Assembly: GCF_030012215.1 (NCBI RefSeq)
Contig: NZ_JASCXX010000009.1
Coordinates: 122,801-186,800 of the forward strand
Length of the DNA: 64,000 nucleotides
Source of the DNA: Anaerobaca lacustris
GTDB lineage: Bacteria > Planctomycetota > Phycisphaerae > Sedimentisphaerales > Anaerobacaceae
Reading direction: 5' to 3'
Below the pieces are notes generated by a model, which was not told the DNA's origin, did not search any database, and saw nothing but the letters and a program-made list of their open reading frames with translations. How positions within the stretch are numbered: the first letter of the stretch is position 1; each line of letters opens with the position of its first letter. A program made the translations under genes and the position numbers. Positions 1-8,874 of the stretch are shown here, in pieces.

Positions 1-1625
1 TCCAGGATCGTGGGGGCCAGATCGACGGAGCTGACCGGACGATCCACCCGCCGTCCCGCCTCGATCAACAGAGGCGCCCGAATGCACATGACGATCCGCA
101 GCACCTCTTCGTACGCGACGCGGTCATGGCCCTGGATCCGATGCTCACCGAAGGCCTCGCCGTGGTCGCCCACCACACAAAAGACCGTATTCTCGGCAAG
201 TCCCAGGCGGGCCAGCTCGATGTCCAGAGCCTGGATGAACCGGTCGGTGTAGGCAATCGTCTGTTTGTAGCGCTCCACAGGCGTGGCCGCCATCGGACCG
301 TACCAGGCCGGGACCTCGTACGGGTCGTGGGTCACCGAGCACATGATCGTCAGCAGGAACGGCGTGTCGTCCGACTCAATCCAATCGCGAATCGGTTCGA
401 GAAGGGCGAACTCATCGGCGCCCAGATAGCCCACGTGAACGTTCGGATCGTTCAAGTCCTCTCGGGCGTAGAACTTCTGATATCCCAGGTTGTGCACCAA
501 TCCGGCCCGGGACTCGAAGGTGCCGGTGGCCGATTGAAAGAAAGCCGTCCGAAAGCCCATCCCTTGTTCGAGAATCGTCGCCAAGCTGGCATACGGCTCC
601 GCCATCGGGACGGTCTCGCCGATATCCTGGCACGCGCCGGGCCGTTGACCCGACAGCAGGGCAAACAACGCCTTGGTCGTGTGCGTCACCACCGAGCGGG
701 CATTCGTAAAGGATACTCCCTGAGACGCCACCGTCGCCAGATAGGGAGTGGGATCGTGGCGGTCACCGTCGCTTTCGACCAGATTGGCGGCCAACGAGGT
801 GGCGCGGTACTGGATGCCCTCCAGGACGAGGAGCACGACGTTGTGGTTGGTCCTTCGCGGCTTGAGCGACACGGGAACCTCGCTGGCCAGCGGGATCTGA
901 CGCGTGGCGTTGCTGAAATCGTCCGAGGCCAGGTGTCGGTATTCGGGCAGAAGAAAGGCGAGGATGGCGCGCGCGTGGCAGTTGAACCGCAGCCCGACCG
1001 CCGTGATCTGGGCGGACCCCAGACGGGAGGCCGCCGCCGTGCCGACGATTGCGACGACGATCGCGACGAGGGAGAAGCCGACCTTCGCACGAAACGTCCT
1101 GGGATCGTAGCCGGGCGGCACCGGCCGCGCCAACACGGAGAAGAAGAAGGCCAAGGCAACCGCACTGGGCAACAGCAACGCCGCGGCCGCACCCGGCATG
1201 CGAACCAGGTTCAGGCCCACCAGCTTGCCGATATTCATCGGATCGCGGATCAGCGACAGCAGTTGCATGGGAAGGATCTGCGTCCCCGTTCGGATCAGCC
1301 AGCCCGCATTGACCACCGACCAGGTGCACACGACCGCCGCCGCAATCAAGGCCCCCCGCCAGACCGCCTTGCGGGGCCAGCGGTAGCAGATCAGCGACAG
1401 AACGACTTCAAAGCTCAGCAGCACGGCGATGTCGGTCAGAATCCAACTGGGATACTCACGCAGCAGACCGTAGCGCAGCGCATGGTAGAGCTTCACCGCC
1501 AGACTGCAGAACAACGCCGCGAAGACAATGACGCTCCAAGCCCGTGGCGCCAGCAGGCCGTAGAGCCTGCGAACGAACCCAGCGTGTTCGCGCTGCGCGT
1601 TGAATACTGCTTTCGGTCTACTCAT
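1..1625 (-). CDS. Membrane-anchored sulfatase / LTA-synthase-like protein, C-terminus cut by window edge
   Basis: The reading frame starts with ATG at 1625 and runs off the left edge after 541 codons. Residues about 28-200 hold several hydrophobic segments (for example around SVIVFAALFCSLAVKLY), as in the polytopic N-terminus of LtaS/EptA-type enzymes of the alkaline phosphatase superfamily. Downstream the extracytoplasmic domain shows a VVTHTTKALFALLSG stretch where the nucleophilic Thr of this superfamily is expected, and VVGDHGEAFGEH with metal ligands (D487, H488, in frame with the start). I infer a phospho- or sulfo-transfer/hydrolysis role on an envelope or extracellular glycan or lipid; the substrate cannot be told. 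No CxPSR formylglycine motif was seen, which favours the LtaS/phosphoethanolamine-transferase branch over classical sulfatases. The neighbouring genes 1735-7843 lie downstream of their own promoter and need not be functionally linked. Confidence 0.75.
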   Translation of the reverse strand, partial: MSRPKAVFNAQREHAGFVRRLYGLLAPRAWSVIVFAALFCSLAVKLYHALRYGLLREYPSWILTDIAVLLSFEVVLSLICYRWPRKAVWRGALIAAAVVCTWSVVNAGWLIRTGTQILPMQLLSLIRDPMNIGKLVGLNLVRMPGAAAALLLPSAVALAFFFSVLARPVPPGYDPRTFRAKVGFSLVAIVVAIVGTAAASRLGSAQITAVGLRFNCHARAILAFLLPEYRHLASDDFSNATRQIPLASEVPVSLKPRRTNHNVVLLVLEGIQYRATSLAANLVESDGDRHDPTPYLATVASQGVSFTNARSVVTHTTKALFALLSGQRPGACQDIGETVPMAEPYASLATILEQGMGFRTAFFQSATGTFESRAGLVHNLGYQKFYAREDLNDPNVHVGYLGADEFALLEPIRDWIESDDTPFLLTIMCSVTHDPYEVPAWYGPMAATPVERYKQTIAYTDRFIQALDIELARLGLAENTVFCVVGDHGEAFGEHRIQGHDRVAYEEVLRIVMCIRAPLLIEAGRRVDRPVSSVDLAPTIL

Positions 1626-1734
1626 GGGGTCGCCATGCTATCCGGGCCACCCCGATAACGCAAGCTGTATATGTCTGGGCCCAGTGCGAGACTCACACGC
1701 ATCATCCGCCGGCGGGCGCGTCGCATGGCAGGCG

Positions 1735-3033
1735 TCAGAAGCTGTAGCGGACGGCGAGGTAGGCGTTGGTGTTGTTGCGGAACTGATTGAAGAAGGTGTA
1801 GTCCTCGTCGCCAAAGAAGATGTTCCCGCCGATCTCGAGCGCCAGGTTGTCGGTGGCCTTGTAGTTGGCGATCGGGCGCATGTAGACGTCCTCATCGGAC
1901 GGTGAGTAGTACGTGAACAGCGAGAGCCGCAGGTTCTGGTTCATCAGGAGCTTGGTCAGACGCAGCGTGGCAAGATGGCGATATTCATCCCGTTTGGGCA
2001 TTCCATCCGGCTGATTGGCCTTGTAGTTACCGTAATCGAGCATCTGTTCAACGTAGTACTGTACGCCGGCGGTGAAATCACGTCCGATGTCCTGCGTGTA
2101 ACCGATCAAGTAGCGCATTTCCGAGTTGTTGACAAGGAAATCATCTCCGCCGCGGTCGTCAACCGAATCGTAGTAGCCCACCTCCGCGTTGCCAATGCCC
2201 TTGCCGATCGCGCCGCGAAGGCTGGCGCCATAGACGTGCAGCTCGGGGAAGATCGCGGCGGTCATCGCCTCGTTGAACCCGCCGGGACTCTTCCAATAGC
2301 CCCAGTACCCGTAGAACGCCAGTTCGTAGTTGCGGATGTTGCGGTACAGACGAAGGGCCAACTCATCGTCGTCAAAGAACGTACGTCGTCGCTCGGTGCT
2401 GAGCTTGTCGTCCCGCCCCGCTCTGTCGCCCAGCACGGGGTTCCAGTAGGACAGTCGCTCTCCGCTGATGAACCGGTCGGAATCGAACTCCGGCGTGTAT
2501 GCGATGTCGAGGTTGGCCCAGTCCATGAAGAGACTGACCTTCACCGCGTCCGACGGCGCCTTGAGGTACTCCGTGTCGCGGCCGATGAAGAACGACTGCC
2601 AGTCTTTGGGAAACAGATCGTTGATGAAGAGCAGATCGCCCGTGCCCCAGGTCAGGACCTGGCGACCCAGCTTGACATCCATGAAGTCGGTCGGACGTCC
2701 GAAGATGTTCGCCTCGCGCATGTCGAAGACGCCCTTCTCTTCGACGCCGTCGCCGTAGACGTCGCCTTTGATCTTGATGTCGCCCCAGTCGCGCATCGAG
2801 AACAGGTCGAACTGGTAGCGCGCCTCCAGGATCGACAGGTCCTTCTCGTGCGGGTCGTTCTGAAGGCGGGAACCGGCGCGCACCTCATAGAAGCCGTGGT
2901 ACTCGGTGTCGAGCTTGTCGAAGAACTCCCGGATCGGGTTCTCCTTCGGCAACTCGTCCTGTGCAACAACGATCGCGGAGCAGGCGACAGCCAACAAGAC
3001 CGCCGCGGCCGCAATACGGCGGGATACGATCAT
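1735..3033 (-). CDS. Outer-membrane beta-barrel protein of an MMPL export operon
   Basis: 432 residues with an N-terminal signal peptide (hydrophobic core AAAAVLLAVACSAIVVAQ) and many alternating aromatic strands, ending in YLAVRYSF; a terminal Phe is the classical outer-membrane barrel signature. Its ATG overlaps the stop of the LolA-like gene (ATGA), so translation is probably coupled. The set MMPL transporter plus LolA-like periplasmic protein plus barrel (DUF1302-like) is a recurrent operon type in Gram-negative bacteria and is thought to move hydrophobic cargo to the outer membrane. The DUF1302 assignment is from resemblance only. It is the last gene of the operon. Confidence 0.7.
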   Translation of the reverse strand: MIVSRRIAAAAVLLAVACSAIVVAQDELPKENPIREFFDKLDTEYHGFYEVRAGSRLQNDPHEKDLSILEARYQFDLFSMRDWGDIKIKGDVYGDGVEEKGVFDMREANIFGRPTDFMDVKLGRQVLTWGTGDLLFINDLFPKDWQSFFIGRDTEYLKAPSDAVKVSLFMDWANLDIAYTPEFDSDRFISGERLSYWNPVLGDRAGRDDKLSTERRRTFFDDDELALRLYRNIRNYELAFYGYWGYWKSPGGFNEAMTAAIFPELHVYGASLRGAIGKGIGNAEVGYYDSVDDRGGDDFLVNNSEMRYLIGYTQDIGRDFTAGVQYYVEQMLDYGNYKANQPDGMPKRDEYRHLATLRLTKLLMNQNLRLSLFTYYSPSDEDVYMRPIANYKATDNLALEIGGNIFFGDEDYTFFNQFRNNTNAYLAVRYSF

Positions 3034-3845
3034 CTCATGGCCTCCCGAGGGGGTCTGCGGAGATAGCGTTCCTCGAAGATATCACCGATGCCGATGTTGT
3101 ACTGGATATCCGTGAACTCCATTTCGGTCTGTCCGCCGGTCTTGAGGTCCTTGACAACCGATTTGGTCACCGTGGCAAAGTCCTGGATCACTTTGACTTC
3201 CTTCGACTCGATGACGCGATAGAGCTGGCCCTGCTTGTCGTAGAAGTCCATCTTCATCGGCAGGTAGGTCTTGCGGTCGATGGCTACTGTGTAATAGCTG
3301 AACTCGACCTCGTCGGGCTTCTTCGGCACGTTCTTGACGATGAACCTCGTGTCGGTCGTCTCGATCAATTCGTGCGTGTCCTGGTCGAGCCCCCGTCCGG
3401 AGACGTCTTCATAGACGAAGTCGGAGCCGACGAAGCTGGTCCGCTTGTCGCTGGCGGCGATCCGCCGGACCAGATCGAGGGCCGGCAGGTAAAGCCAGCG
3501 ATCGTCGTCGCGCCCTTCTCCCGTGCGTTTCTGCACCATATAGACCATCCGGCGGACGTCGGACGGACGCTGGAAATACACGAAGTAGTTCTGATCGCCC
3601 CCATCGGCCACGTCCTTGCGAAGAATGATGAATTCCCGCTCACGGGTCTGGCCCGCCTTGTTGGTGATGGTCATCTTGACCACGGCCTTGCCGTCATCGG
3701 CCTGGTAATAGGCGGCGATATTGGCCTTGGTCACAATCGTCTGAACGTCAGGCACATCGCCCTCGGCCGCATGAACGCCAGTTACGGCAACCAGACCGAG
3801 AACGACAGAAATCGACAATGCAATGAAGTGTCTTGAGCGCAACAT
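3030..3845 (-). CDS. LolA-like periplasmic (lipoprotein-sorting-type) protein
   Basis: 271 residues. The ATG at 3845 is chosen because it follows GGAGGTG at a good distance and starts a clean signal peptide (FIALSISVVLGLVAVTGVHA). The mature part has the beta-rich pattern of LolA/LolB-fold proteins of the 'outer membrane lipoprotein-sorting protein' type: REFIILRK, RRMVYMVQK, DDRWLYLPALDLVRRIAASDKRTSF, GSDFVYEDV, YLPMKMDFYDKQGQLYRV. Such proteins bind acyl chains in a half-barrel and are regularly encoded next to MMPL/RND transporters. I infer a periplasmic carrier between the transporter at 4069-6924 and the barrel at 1735-3033. Its stop overlaps the barrel start by ATGA. Confidence 0.8.
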   Translation of the reverse strand: MLRSRHFIALSISVVLGLVAVTGVHAAEGDVPDVQTIVTKANIAAYYQADDGKAVVKMTITNKAGQTREREFIILRKDVADGGDQNYFVYFQRPSDVRRMVYMVQKRTGEGRDDDRWLYLPALDLVRRIAASDKRTSFVGSDFVYEDVSGRGLDQDTHELIETTDTRFIVKNVPKKPDEVEFSYYTVAIDRKTYLPMKMDFYDKQGQLYRVIESKEVKVIQDFATVTKSVVKDLKTGGQTEMEFTDIQYNIGIGDIFEERYLRRPPREAMR

Positions 3846-3868
3846 CGTGCACCTCCGTTTCGTCTGTA

Positions 3869-4057
3869 TCAGCCTTTGACTCCGAGCTTCCTCAGGAACG
3901 TCATCATCGGACACCAGTTGGTGAATGCCGATTGAAGCAGGTTCAAACCCACGAAGCCCGTGAACAACAGCCAATAGGGGGAATGGTAATGCGCCAGCAG
4001 GGCGCTCGCAATCACGAAAAAGCCGGCAATTCCTCGAAGCATCGTTTCCACCGTCAT
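3869..4057 (-). CDS. DUF2892 small inner-membrane protein
   Basis: 62 residues: MTVETMLRGIAGFF, two hydrophobic segments, then FTNWCPMMTFLRKLGVKG. This is the DUF2892/YgaP-transmembrane pattern (R..aG at the start, a Cys-Pro near the end). The ATG at 4057 follows AGAGG. Members of this family are often fused or adjacent to sulfurtransferases; here it sits between the MMPL transporter and the LolA-like protein, so it may be an accessory membrane subunit, which is an inference from position only. Confidence 0.75.
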   Translation of the reverse strand: MTVETMLRGIAGFFVIASALLAHYHSPYWLLFTGFVGLNLLQSAFTNWCPMMTFLRKLGVKG

Positions 4058-4068
4058 GACACACCTCT

Positions 4069-6924
4069 CTATTCCTCGACTGGATTGACCTTGTCCTGAC
4101 GAGCCTGGGCCATTCGACAGGCCTGTCGGCGCGACATGATGCCGCAGGTCAGCGCCGCCAGGGGTATGGCGATCAGGCCGAACACGGCCAGACGACCCAG
4201 GCTCATCTCCCAGTTCTGGTGAAGGTTCAACGCCACCAGCACTACGGCCGCCACGGAGACGATCATACAGAACACACAGTTGCATCCGGGCGATTGCGGC
4301 GTTTTAGCGGGCTGCAGCAGTCGTTTCTCGCCGACCCTCAGAATCGCGGGCAGGATCATCAGGGTCACAATGCCCGACAGCGCCATGATCGCGCAGAGGA
4401 AGATGCCGACCGTCTTGTAGGGAACCAGCGGAGCCGCCAGCAGAGGCATGAAGCCGATGGCGATCACCAGGACGTTTCGGCTGATCGCCCGCGCCGGTTC
4501 GCCGAACATCTCGGCCACACTGTCTCTCCACGACCCGGTTTCGGCATACGTCATCCGCGCCCGTTCGAGGAAGTGGATGGCGAAATCGACGGCCATCCCC
4601 AGCGTCAGCGCGCTGAGCACCGCCACAGGCATATCGTAATCCTTGCCGACCAGACCGATGATCCCGTAGATCACGACGATGGTGACCGACAGGGGGATCA
4701 TGCAGATCAGACCCCACAGAGGCGAACGGAACAGGATCGCCATCATGATGAAGACGATGATGAAACTGCCCAACAGCGATTGGAGCATACCCCAGACCAT
4801 CTTGTTCTGCCAGACGATGTTGATATAGGTCAGCCCCGCCCAGTCGTGCTCGATCGGGACGGGCGGCGGCGTCTCGTCGAAGAATCGGTCCACCGCCCTG
4901 ACAACCTGCTCCATGTCCTTGTTGTCTCCGCTTCGGAGCTGGAGCCAGAGGTTGGCCTTGTCGTAGTCGTTGGTGACGAAGTGCCACAGATCGTCGGGCG
5001 TGTGGCTGCTCTGGAACTGAATGAGGCATTGAGCCACCGCCGCAGGGGCATCGGGAATCCTGTAGTTCTCGAGCCGGCCGTCGACCAGCTCCTGGTGCAC
5101 CTTCTTGACGATGCCCGCGATCGAGTTGGTCTTGCCGACTAGGCCGGTTTCTGCCAGGTACTCCTCCAGTTGCGCGATGTAGCGGAGCGCTTCCGGCTGT
5201 TTGAACACCTTCAGCCGCTCGGTCTCCATATCGAAGAAGTCGATCAGTTCGTACCAGACGTCGGCCGTCTCCTGGAGCGCCGAGGCCTCCTTCTCCTGGG
5301 CGTATTCGCCGAGCCTCTCAAGCAGTTCGAGTCGGGTCATGTTCTTCGACGCCTCGGCCAGAAGGGTCTTCTCCGCTTCGGCAAGTACGGCCGTGGCGGC
5401 GGGAGAAGTCTCTGCGAGGACTTCACCCTTCTGCAGAAGGCGGTCACGAAGACCGTGCACGTACTCAGTGTCGGCCTTCGGATCACTCGCATCCGAGAGG
5501 ACCAGATACGCCTCATAGGTCCCCGCGAAGTGCTTGTTCAACTCGATGTCGGCCACACGGATCGGATGGCTCCGGGAGAACCACTTGATGGGGTTGTCGT
5601 TGATCTGGATTCTGGTGATGCCATAAAGTGCCACGGCCGCAATGATGACGACCGCCACGAGAATGGGTTTCGCCGCCGTGTATGTGAGTCGCCCCATACC
5701 GTGGAGCACATGGGTCAGCCAGGTTTGCCTCTGCTCGTGCACGGCGGCGGCGCCGAAGTTCTCCAGCGACCCTTCCTTGAGAAACATGACATAGGCCGGG
5801 ATAAACGTCACGGTGCAGATCCACGCCACCATGATGCCCGTCGCGACGAAGATCCCAAAGACCTGAACCGGCGGGATCGGCGTCAACGCCAGCGAGGCGA
5901 ACCCGGCCGCCGAGGTCAGCGAGGTGTACAGCATCGGCATGAACAGATTGTCCATCACCTCCAGCATCGTCTGACGCCGGCCCTTGGCCTTGGTGTACCG
6001 GTCGAAAAATTCCGACAGGATGTGCACGGAATCGACGACGGCGATCGGCATGAGGAAGATGGGGATCATCGAACTCATGATGTGGACCGGATACCCCAAC
6101 CCGATCAGCGCGCCCATCGTCGAGACGACCGCCACCATCGCCACAATCATCGGCGAGATCACCAACACGAGCTTGCGGAAGAACACCAGCATCAGAAGGA
6201 AGATGACCGCCATCGCCAGCGGGGCCGAGACGGCCATCTGCACGAACATTTCGTAGCCGAACGTGTCTTCGGCGACAGGCAAACCGGTGATGTGGTATTC
6301 CTCGTCGCCCTGGAACTCGGCAATCTTGCTGTTGAGCGCACGGTAGACCCTGTGGCTCAGGTCCTTATGGGTCAACGGCAGGTACAGAGCGATCGCCTTG
6401 CCGTCGTCCGAGACGACCGTGCCTTTGAGCAGCGGGTTGGACATGGCTTTGTCGCGAATCGCCAGGGCCTCGGCATCGGTTTCCGGGGGTCGGGGCATCA
6501 GCCACTCGAACGTTACGACGCCGGGGCCGCCCTGACCGATGTGGTCGACCGTGGAGGGGGCCATCAGATCGACCTCGATCACACCGATCTGGCGATTCGG
6601 GTCCTCTTCACTGGGCCACCGCAGCGTCCGCGCGTATTCCGTCAGGTCGTAGATGTTGCGAAGCGACGTCGGATTGAACACCCCGTCGGGGTGAGCGTCG
6701 TTCACCACGCCGACGACCACCATGTCCGACAGGACGAACTCCTCTTTGGTCCGGTCGTGGAAGAGCCGCACCGGCTCGTCGGCCGACAACATGTTCTCCG
6801 GATCGGTGTCCACCTGAATGCGCGGGATCAGCGCGCCCAATGCCAGAGTGAGAACAACCGTCACCACCGTAACCAGTTTGTAGTGGCTGAGTGAAAAATC
6901 TGTGATCTTGTGTTTCATTTCCAT
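4069..6924 (-). CDS. MMPL/RND-superfamily transporter
   Basis: 951 residues with the RND two-half architecture: N-terminal TM helix (VVTVVLTLALGALIP), a large periplasmic loop, a TM block, a second periplasmic loop and a second TM block. The signature acidic residues of the MMPL branch are present in both TM blocks: MPIAVVDSVHILSEFF (D298) and TLGMAVDFAIHFLERAR (D780). The second periplasmic loop (roughly residues 470-680) includes a helical stretch rich in Leu, Glu and Lys, likely a coiled-coil-like insertion. Family members export lipids, hopanoids or other hydrophobic molecules. Co-encoded ArsR regulator, DUF302 protein, LolA-like carrier and barrel suggest a complete inner-to-outer-membrane pathway; cargo unknown. 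Confidence 0.85.
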   Translation of the reverse strand: MEMKHKITDFSLSHYKLVTVVTVVLTLALGALIPRIQVDTDPENMLSADEPVRLFHDRTKEEFVLSDMVVVGVVNDAHPDGVFNPTSLRNIYDLTEYARTLRWPSEEDPNRQIGVIEVDLMAPSTVDHIGQGGPGVVTFEWLMPRPPETDAEALAIRDKAMSNPLLKGTVVSDDGKAIALYLPLTHKDLSHRVYRALNSKIAEFQGDEEYHITGLPVAEDTFGYEMFVQMAVSAPLAMAVIFLLMLVFFRKLVLVISPMIVAMVAVVSTMGALIGLGYPVHIMSSMIPIFLMPIAVVDSVHILSEFFDRYTKAKGRRQTMLEVMDNLFMPMLYTSLTSAAGFASLALTPIPPVQVFGIFVATGIMVAWICTVTFIPAYVMFLKEGSLENFGAAAVHEQRQTWLTHVLHGMGRLTYTAAKPILVAVVIIAAVALYGITRIQINDNPIKWFSRSHPIRVADIELNKHFAGTYEAYLVLSDASDPKADTEYVHGLRDRLLQKGEVLAETSPAATAVLAEAEKTLLAEASKNMTRLELLERLGEYAQEKEASALQETADVWYELIDFFDMETERLKVFKQPEALRYIAQLEEYLAETGLVGKTNSIAGIVKKVHQELVDGRLENYRIPDAPAAVAQCLIQFQSSHTPDDLWHFVTNDYDKANLWLQLRSGDNKDMEQVVRAVDRFFDETPPPVPIEHDWAGLTYINIVWQNKMVWGMLQSLLGSFIIVFIMMAILFRSPLWGLICMIPLSVTIVVIYGIIGLVGKDYDMPVAVLSALTLGMAVDFAIHFLERARMTYAETGSWRDSVAEMFGEPARAISRNVLVIAIGFMPLLAAPLVPYKTVGIFLCAIMALSGIVTLMILPAILRVGEKRLLQPAKTPQSPGCNCVFCMIVSVAAVVLVALNLHQNWEMSLGRLAVFGLIAIPLAALTCGIMSRRQACRMAQARQDKVNPVEE

Positions 6925-7028
6925 ATGGATGGCCCCATCCCCGTGCCGCCCAGCGGCCGACCTGTCAAATCAGGATTTCACGCGTTCGTTTTCCCATCGC
7001 GCTCTGGAAGACAGCGCGCGGCCCGTTG

Positions 7029-7547
7029 TCAGTCTCTCACGATGCCCGAAAGGATGGCGCGCTCGTCGCGAGCGACGTTGCCGCCCATGACCCTGGCGAT
7101 GTTGCCGCCGAACAGCTTTGCCATCAAGGGCATGTTCATTCTCGACAGATACACCTTGCCGTCATCGCCTTCCCAGACCGCCATCGTGCAGGGCATCAAA
7201 GTCGAGACGTACCGATCGGTGGTCAGAACACTCTTGGCGTGCTCCGGGTTGCACAGTTTCACCAGCTTGACACGCGGGCCGAACTGGACATTGTGCTTGG
7301 CCATCGACTGGTTCATGTCCAGCACACTCGAAACCACCCAGCCATGGGCCGGGATCGCTCGTTCCAGCGCATCGACGGTCTCATCGAAGCCAAGCCGGCT
7401 CTCCTGAGTGGCAATCATCATCTTGGGCATCGCCCCAAGGATCACGGCCGCACACAAAACGGCACCGACTGCGACACCAAGCAGCGCTCCGAGCAGGAAA
7501 GGCCTCCTTCCTTGCGCCTTGTCGTGCTGTGATTCTTTCTCGTTCAT
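7029..7547 (-). CDS. DUF302-domain membrane-anchored protein
   Basis: 172 residues. The ATG at 7547 overlaps the stop of the ArsR gene (ATGA), giving translational coupling. There is one N-terminal TM anchor (PFLLGALLGVAVGAVLCAAVILGAM) and then a DUF302-type domain (SRLGFDETVDALERAIPAHGWVV..., KLVKLCNPEHAKSVLTTDRYVSTLMPCTMAVWEGDDGKVYLSRMN). The conserved Cys in CNPEHA and the PC in MPCTMAV are typical of DUF302. Function is not established. Its position between an ArsR regulator and an MMPL transporter suggests a role in stress or redox-linked export. Confidence 0.8.
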   Translation of the reverse strand: MNEKESQHDKAQGRRPFLLGALLGVAVGAVLCAAVILGAMPKMMIATQESRLGFDETVDALERAIPAHGWVVSSVLDMNQSMAKHNVQFGPRVKLVKLCNPEHAKSVLTTDRYVSTLMPCTMAVWEGDDGKVYLSRMNMPLMAKLFGGNIARVMGGNVARDERAILSGIVRD

Positions 7548-7843
7548 CGTTTGACCTTGCCTTTCTTTCGGCAGTGGTTGTGGACGCATCCGAGCACGCG
7601 GATCGCGTTCTCATTCTCGATCCGGTAGAAGACCCGTGTCCCTTCCCGGCGGGAGCTCAGAATGCCTTTGTCCTTCATAATATTCAGTTGCTGGCTCGTG
7701 ATCGCCTGCTTCTCACCGACGGCCTCGGCGATCTCGCCGACGGACAGCTCGCCCCCTTCCAGCGTCTCGACGACCTGGAGCCGAATCGGGTGGGCCAGCG
7801 CCTTGAGCACTTCCGCCGCATGGTTTGCCAGTTCCTTGTCCAT
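7544..7843 (-). CDS. ArsR/SmtB-family winged-helix repressor
   Basis: 99 residues: LKALAHPIRLQVVETLEGGELSVGEIAEAVGEKQAITSQQLNIMKDKGILSSRREGTRVFYRIENENAIRVLGCVHNHCRKKG. The HPIRL start, recognition helix and wing are classical ArsR features. The C-terminal CVHNHC cluster (Cys-x2-His-x-His-Cys as written GCVHNHCRKKG) could be a metal or thiol sensor site, but the canonical ELCVC site in helix 3 is absent. First gene of the 7843-1735 operon and therefore its likely autoregulator; ATG preceded by GGAG. Confidence 0.88.
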   Translation of the reverse strand: MDKELANHAAEVLKALAHPIRLQVVETLEGGELSVGEIAEAVGEKQAITSQQLNIMKDKGILSSRREGTRVFYRIENENAIRVLGCVHNHCRKKGKVKR

Positions 7844-7887
7844 TCACAAACTCCGAATGAATCTCGGTATCACAATATATGAATATT

Positions 7888-7916
7888 ACTATATATAGCC
7901 GTCCGGGTTCGGACAA
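7888..7916 (-). promoter_or_regulatory. Promoter of the arsR-MMPL operon
   Basis: On the minus strand TTGTCC (7911-7916) and TATAGT (7888-7893) are spaced by 17 bp, a good sigma-70-type pair. Immediately downstream the AT-rich stretch AATATTCATATATT (an inverted pair AATAT/ATATT around TCAT) could be the ArsR operator. Read directly from sequence; not tested. Confidence 0.5.
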
Positions 7917-8044
7917 CTGAGGAAATTCCTCGAATCTTCTTCAGGGAAGTCACCAATGGCGATGGCGGAGGTCGTCCCCTCCGCCGAACCGGGAACGGGC
8001 GGGCGTCTTGCCGGCGCGCTCGGGACGGTCGGGGAATGGCGCCG

Positions 8045-8872
8045 TCAGGTGCCGTCCGGCCCGCCGCCCGGCAGCTTCTCCCAGGGCCTGCCTCGCAACG
8101 CCCTGTCGAGCCCCCGCGTCTCAATCGTGAAGAAATCATCGAAGCTGGGCAACCGCAGATTGAGCATCTGCTTGATCGTGTCCAGCGTCTCGGGGCTGAA
8201 GCACGAGACCTCTGCGGCCACCCTCTGGAGGGCCTGATCCAGCTCGGAAGGCGCAACGACTTCGTCAAGCAGGCCCCACTCCAACGCGGATTGTGCCGGC
8301 ATTCGACCGATTCGGGTCACCAGCGCGTTGGCCCGGCCCAGGCCGACGTAGGCGGGCAACAGATAGAGCAACCCACCGCCGGGAGGCATATCCAGCTCGC
8401 GCCCCTGATTGTGGAAGACCGTATCGGTGGTGGCGATCCGGCAGTCGCAGGCCAGCCCGATTCCAAGAAACGGCAGGACCACATCGCCCTGAAAGACCAT
8501 GATCACCGGCCGCCTCACCGACCGCAGCCAGCGAATCAACCCGCCGAACACGTTCTCCTCGCGTGCCATGATGAGCCCGGCCAGCGGGCTCGAAAACGTG
8601 TCACGCTCCTTGCGTGGGCCGTCCAGCTCGCCCAAGCCCTTCAACAGGGCGCCGCATCGGTCCGGACAGAAGCAGTGGCTTGTCGCCTGGAATACCAGGG
8701 GCTTGCCCGGCCGGTGCGTCAGTTCCTCCAGGAGAGCACGAAAACTCTCGATGGCCCGAGGGGCGTCGGCCACGCCCAATAGATCGTCGCCGAAGCGCAC
8801 CATATCGGCCCATTCGAACTGCTCAACGCGAAGAAAAGGCTCCAATGTCGAAAAATCGGTCCCGTCGAACAT
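8045..8872 (-). CDS. Enoyl-CoA hydratase/isomerase (crotonase) family protein
   Basis: 275 residues with the crotonase core: RRPVIMVFQGDVVLPFLGIGLACDCRIATTDTVFHNQGRELDMPPGGGLLYLLPAYVGLGRANALVTRIGRMPAQSALEWGLLDEVV. An oxyanion-hole region and the GLLDEVV turn are recognisable, but the catalytic acidic residue is not certain, so hydratase, isomerase or polyketide-type PksH activity cannot be chosen. Its GGAGG ribosome-binding site lies inside the last codons of the HAE1 gene and only 2 bp separate stop and start, so it is the distal gene of the efflux operon. A crotonase linked to a drug pump is unusual and hints at modification of an acyl or polyketide-like substrate. Confidence 0.8.
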   Translation of the reverse strand: MFDGTDFSTLEPFLRVEQFEWADMVRFGDDLLGVADAPRAIESFRALLEELTHRPGKPLVFQATSHCFCPDRCGALLKGLGELDGPRKERDTFSSPLAGLIMAREENVFGGLIRWLRSVRRPVIMVFQGDVVLPFLGIGLACDCRIATTDTVFHNQGRELDMPPGGGLLYLLPAYVGLGRANALVTRIGRMPAQSALEWGLLDEVVAPSELDQALQRVAAEVSCFSPETLDTIKQMLNLRLPSFDDFFTIETRGLDRALRGRPWEKLPGGGPDGT

Positions 8873-8874
8873 GA

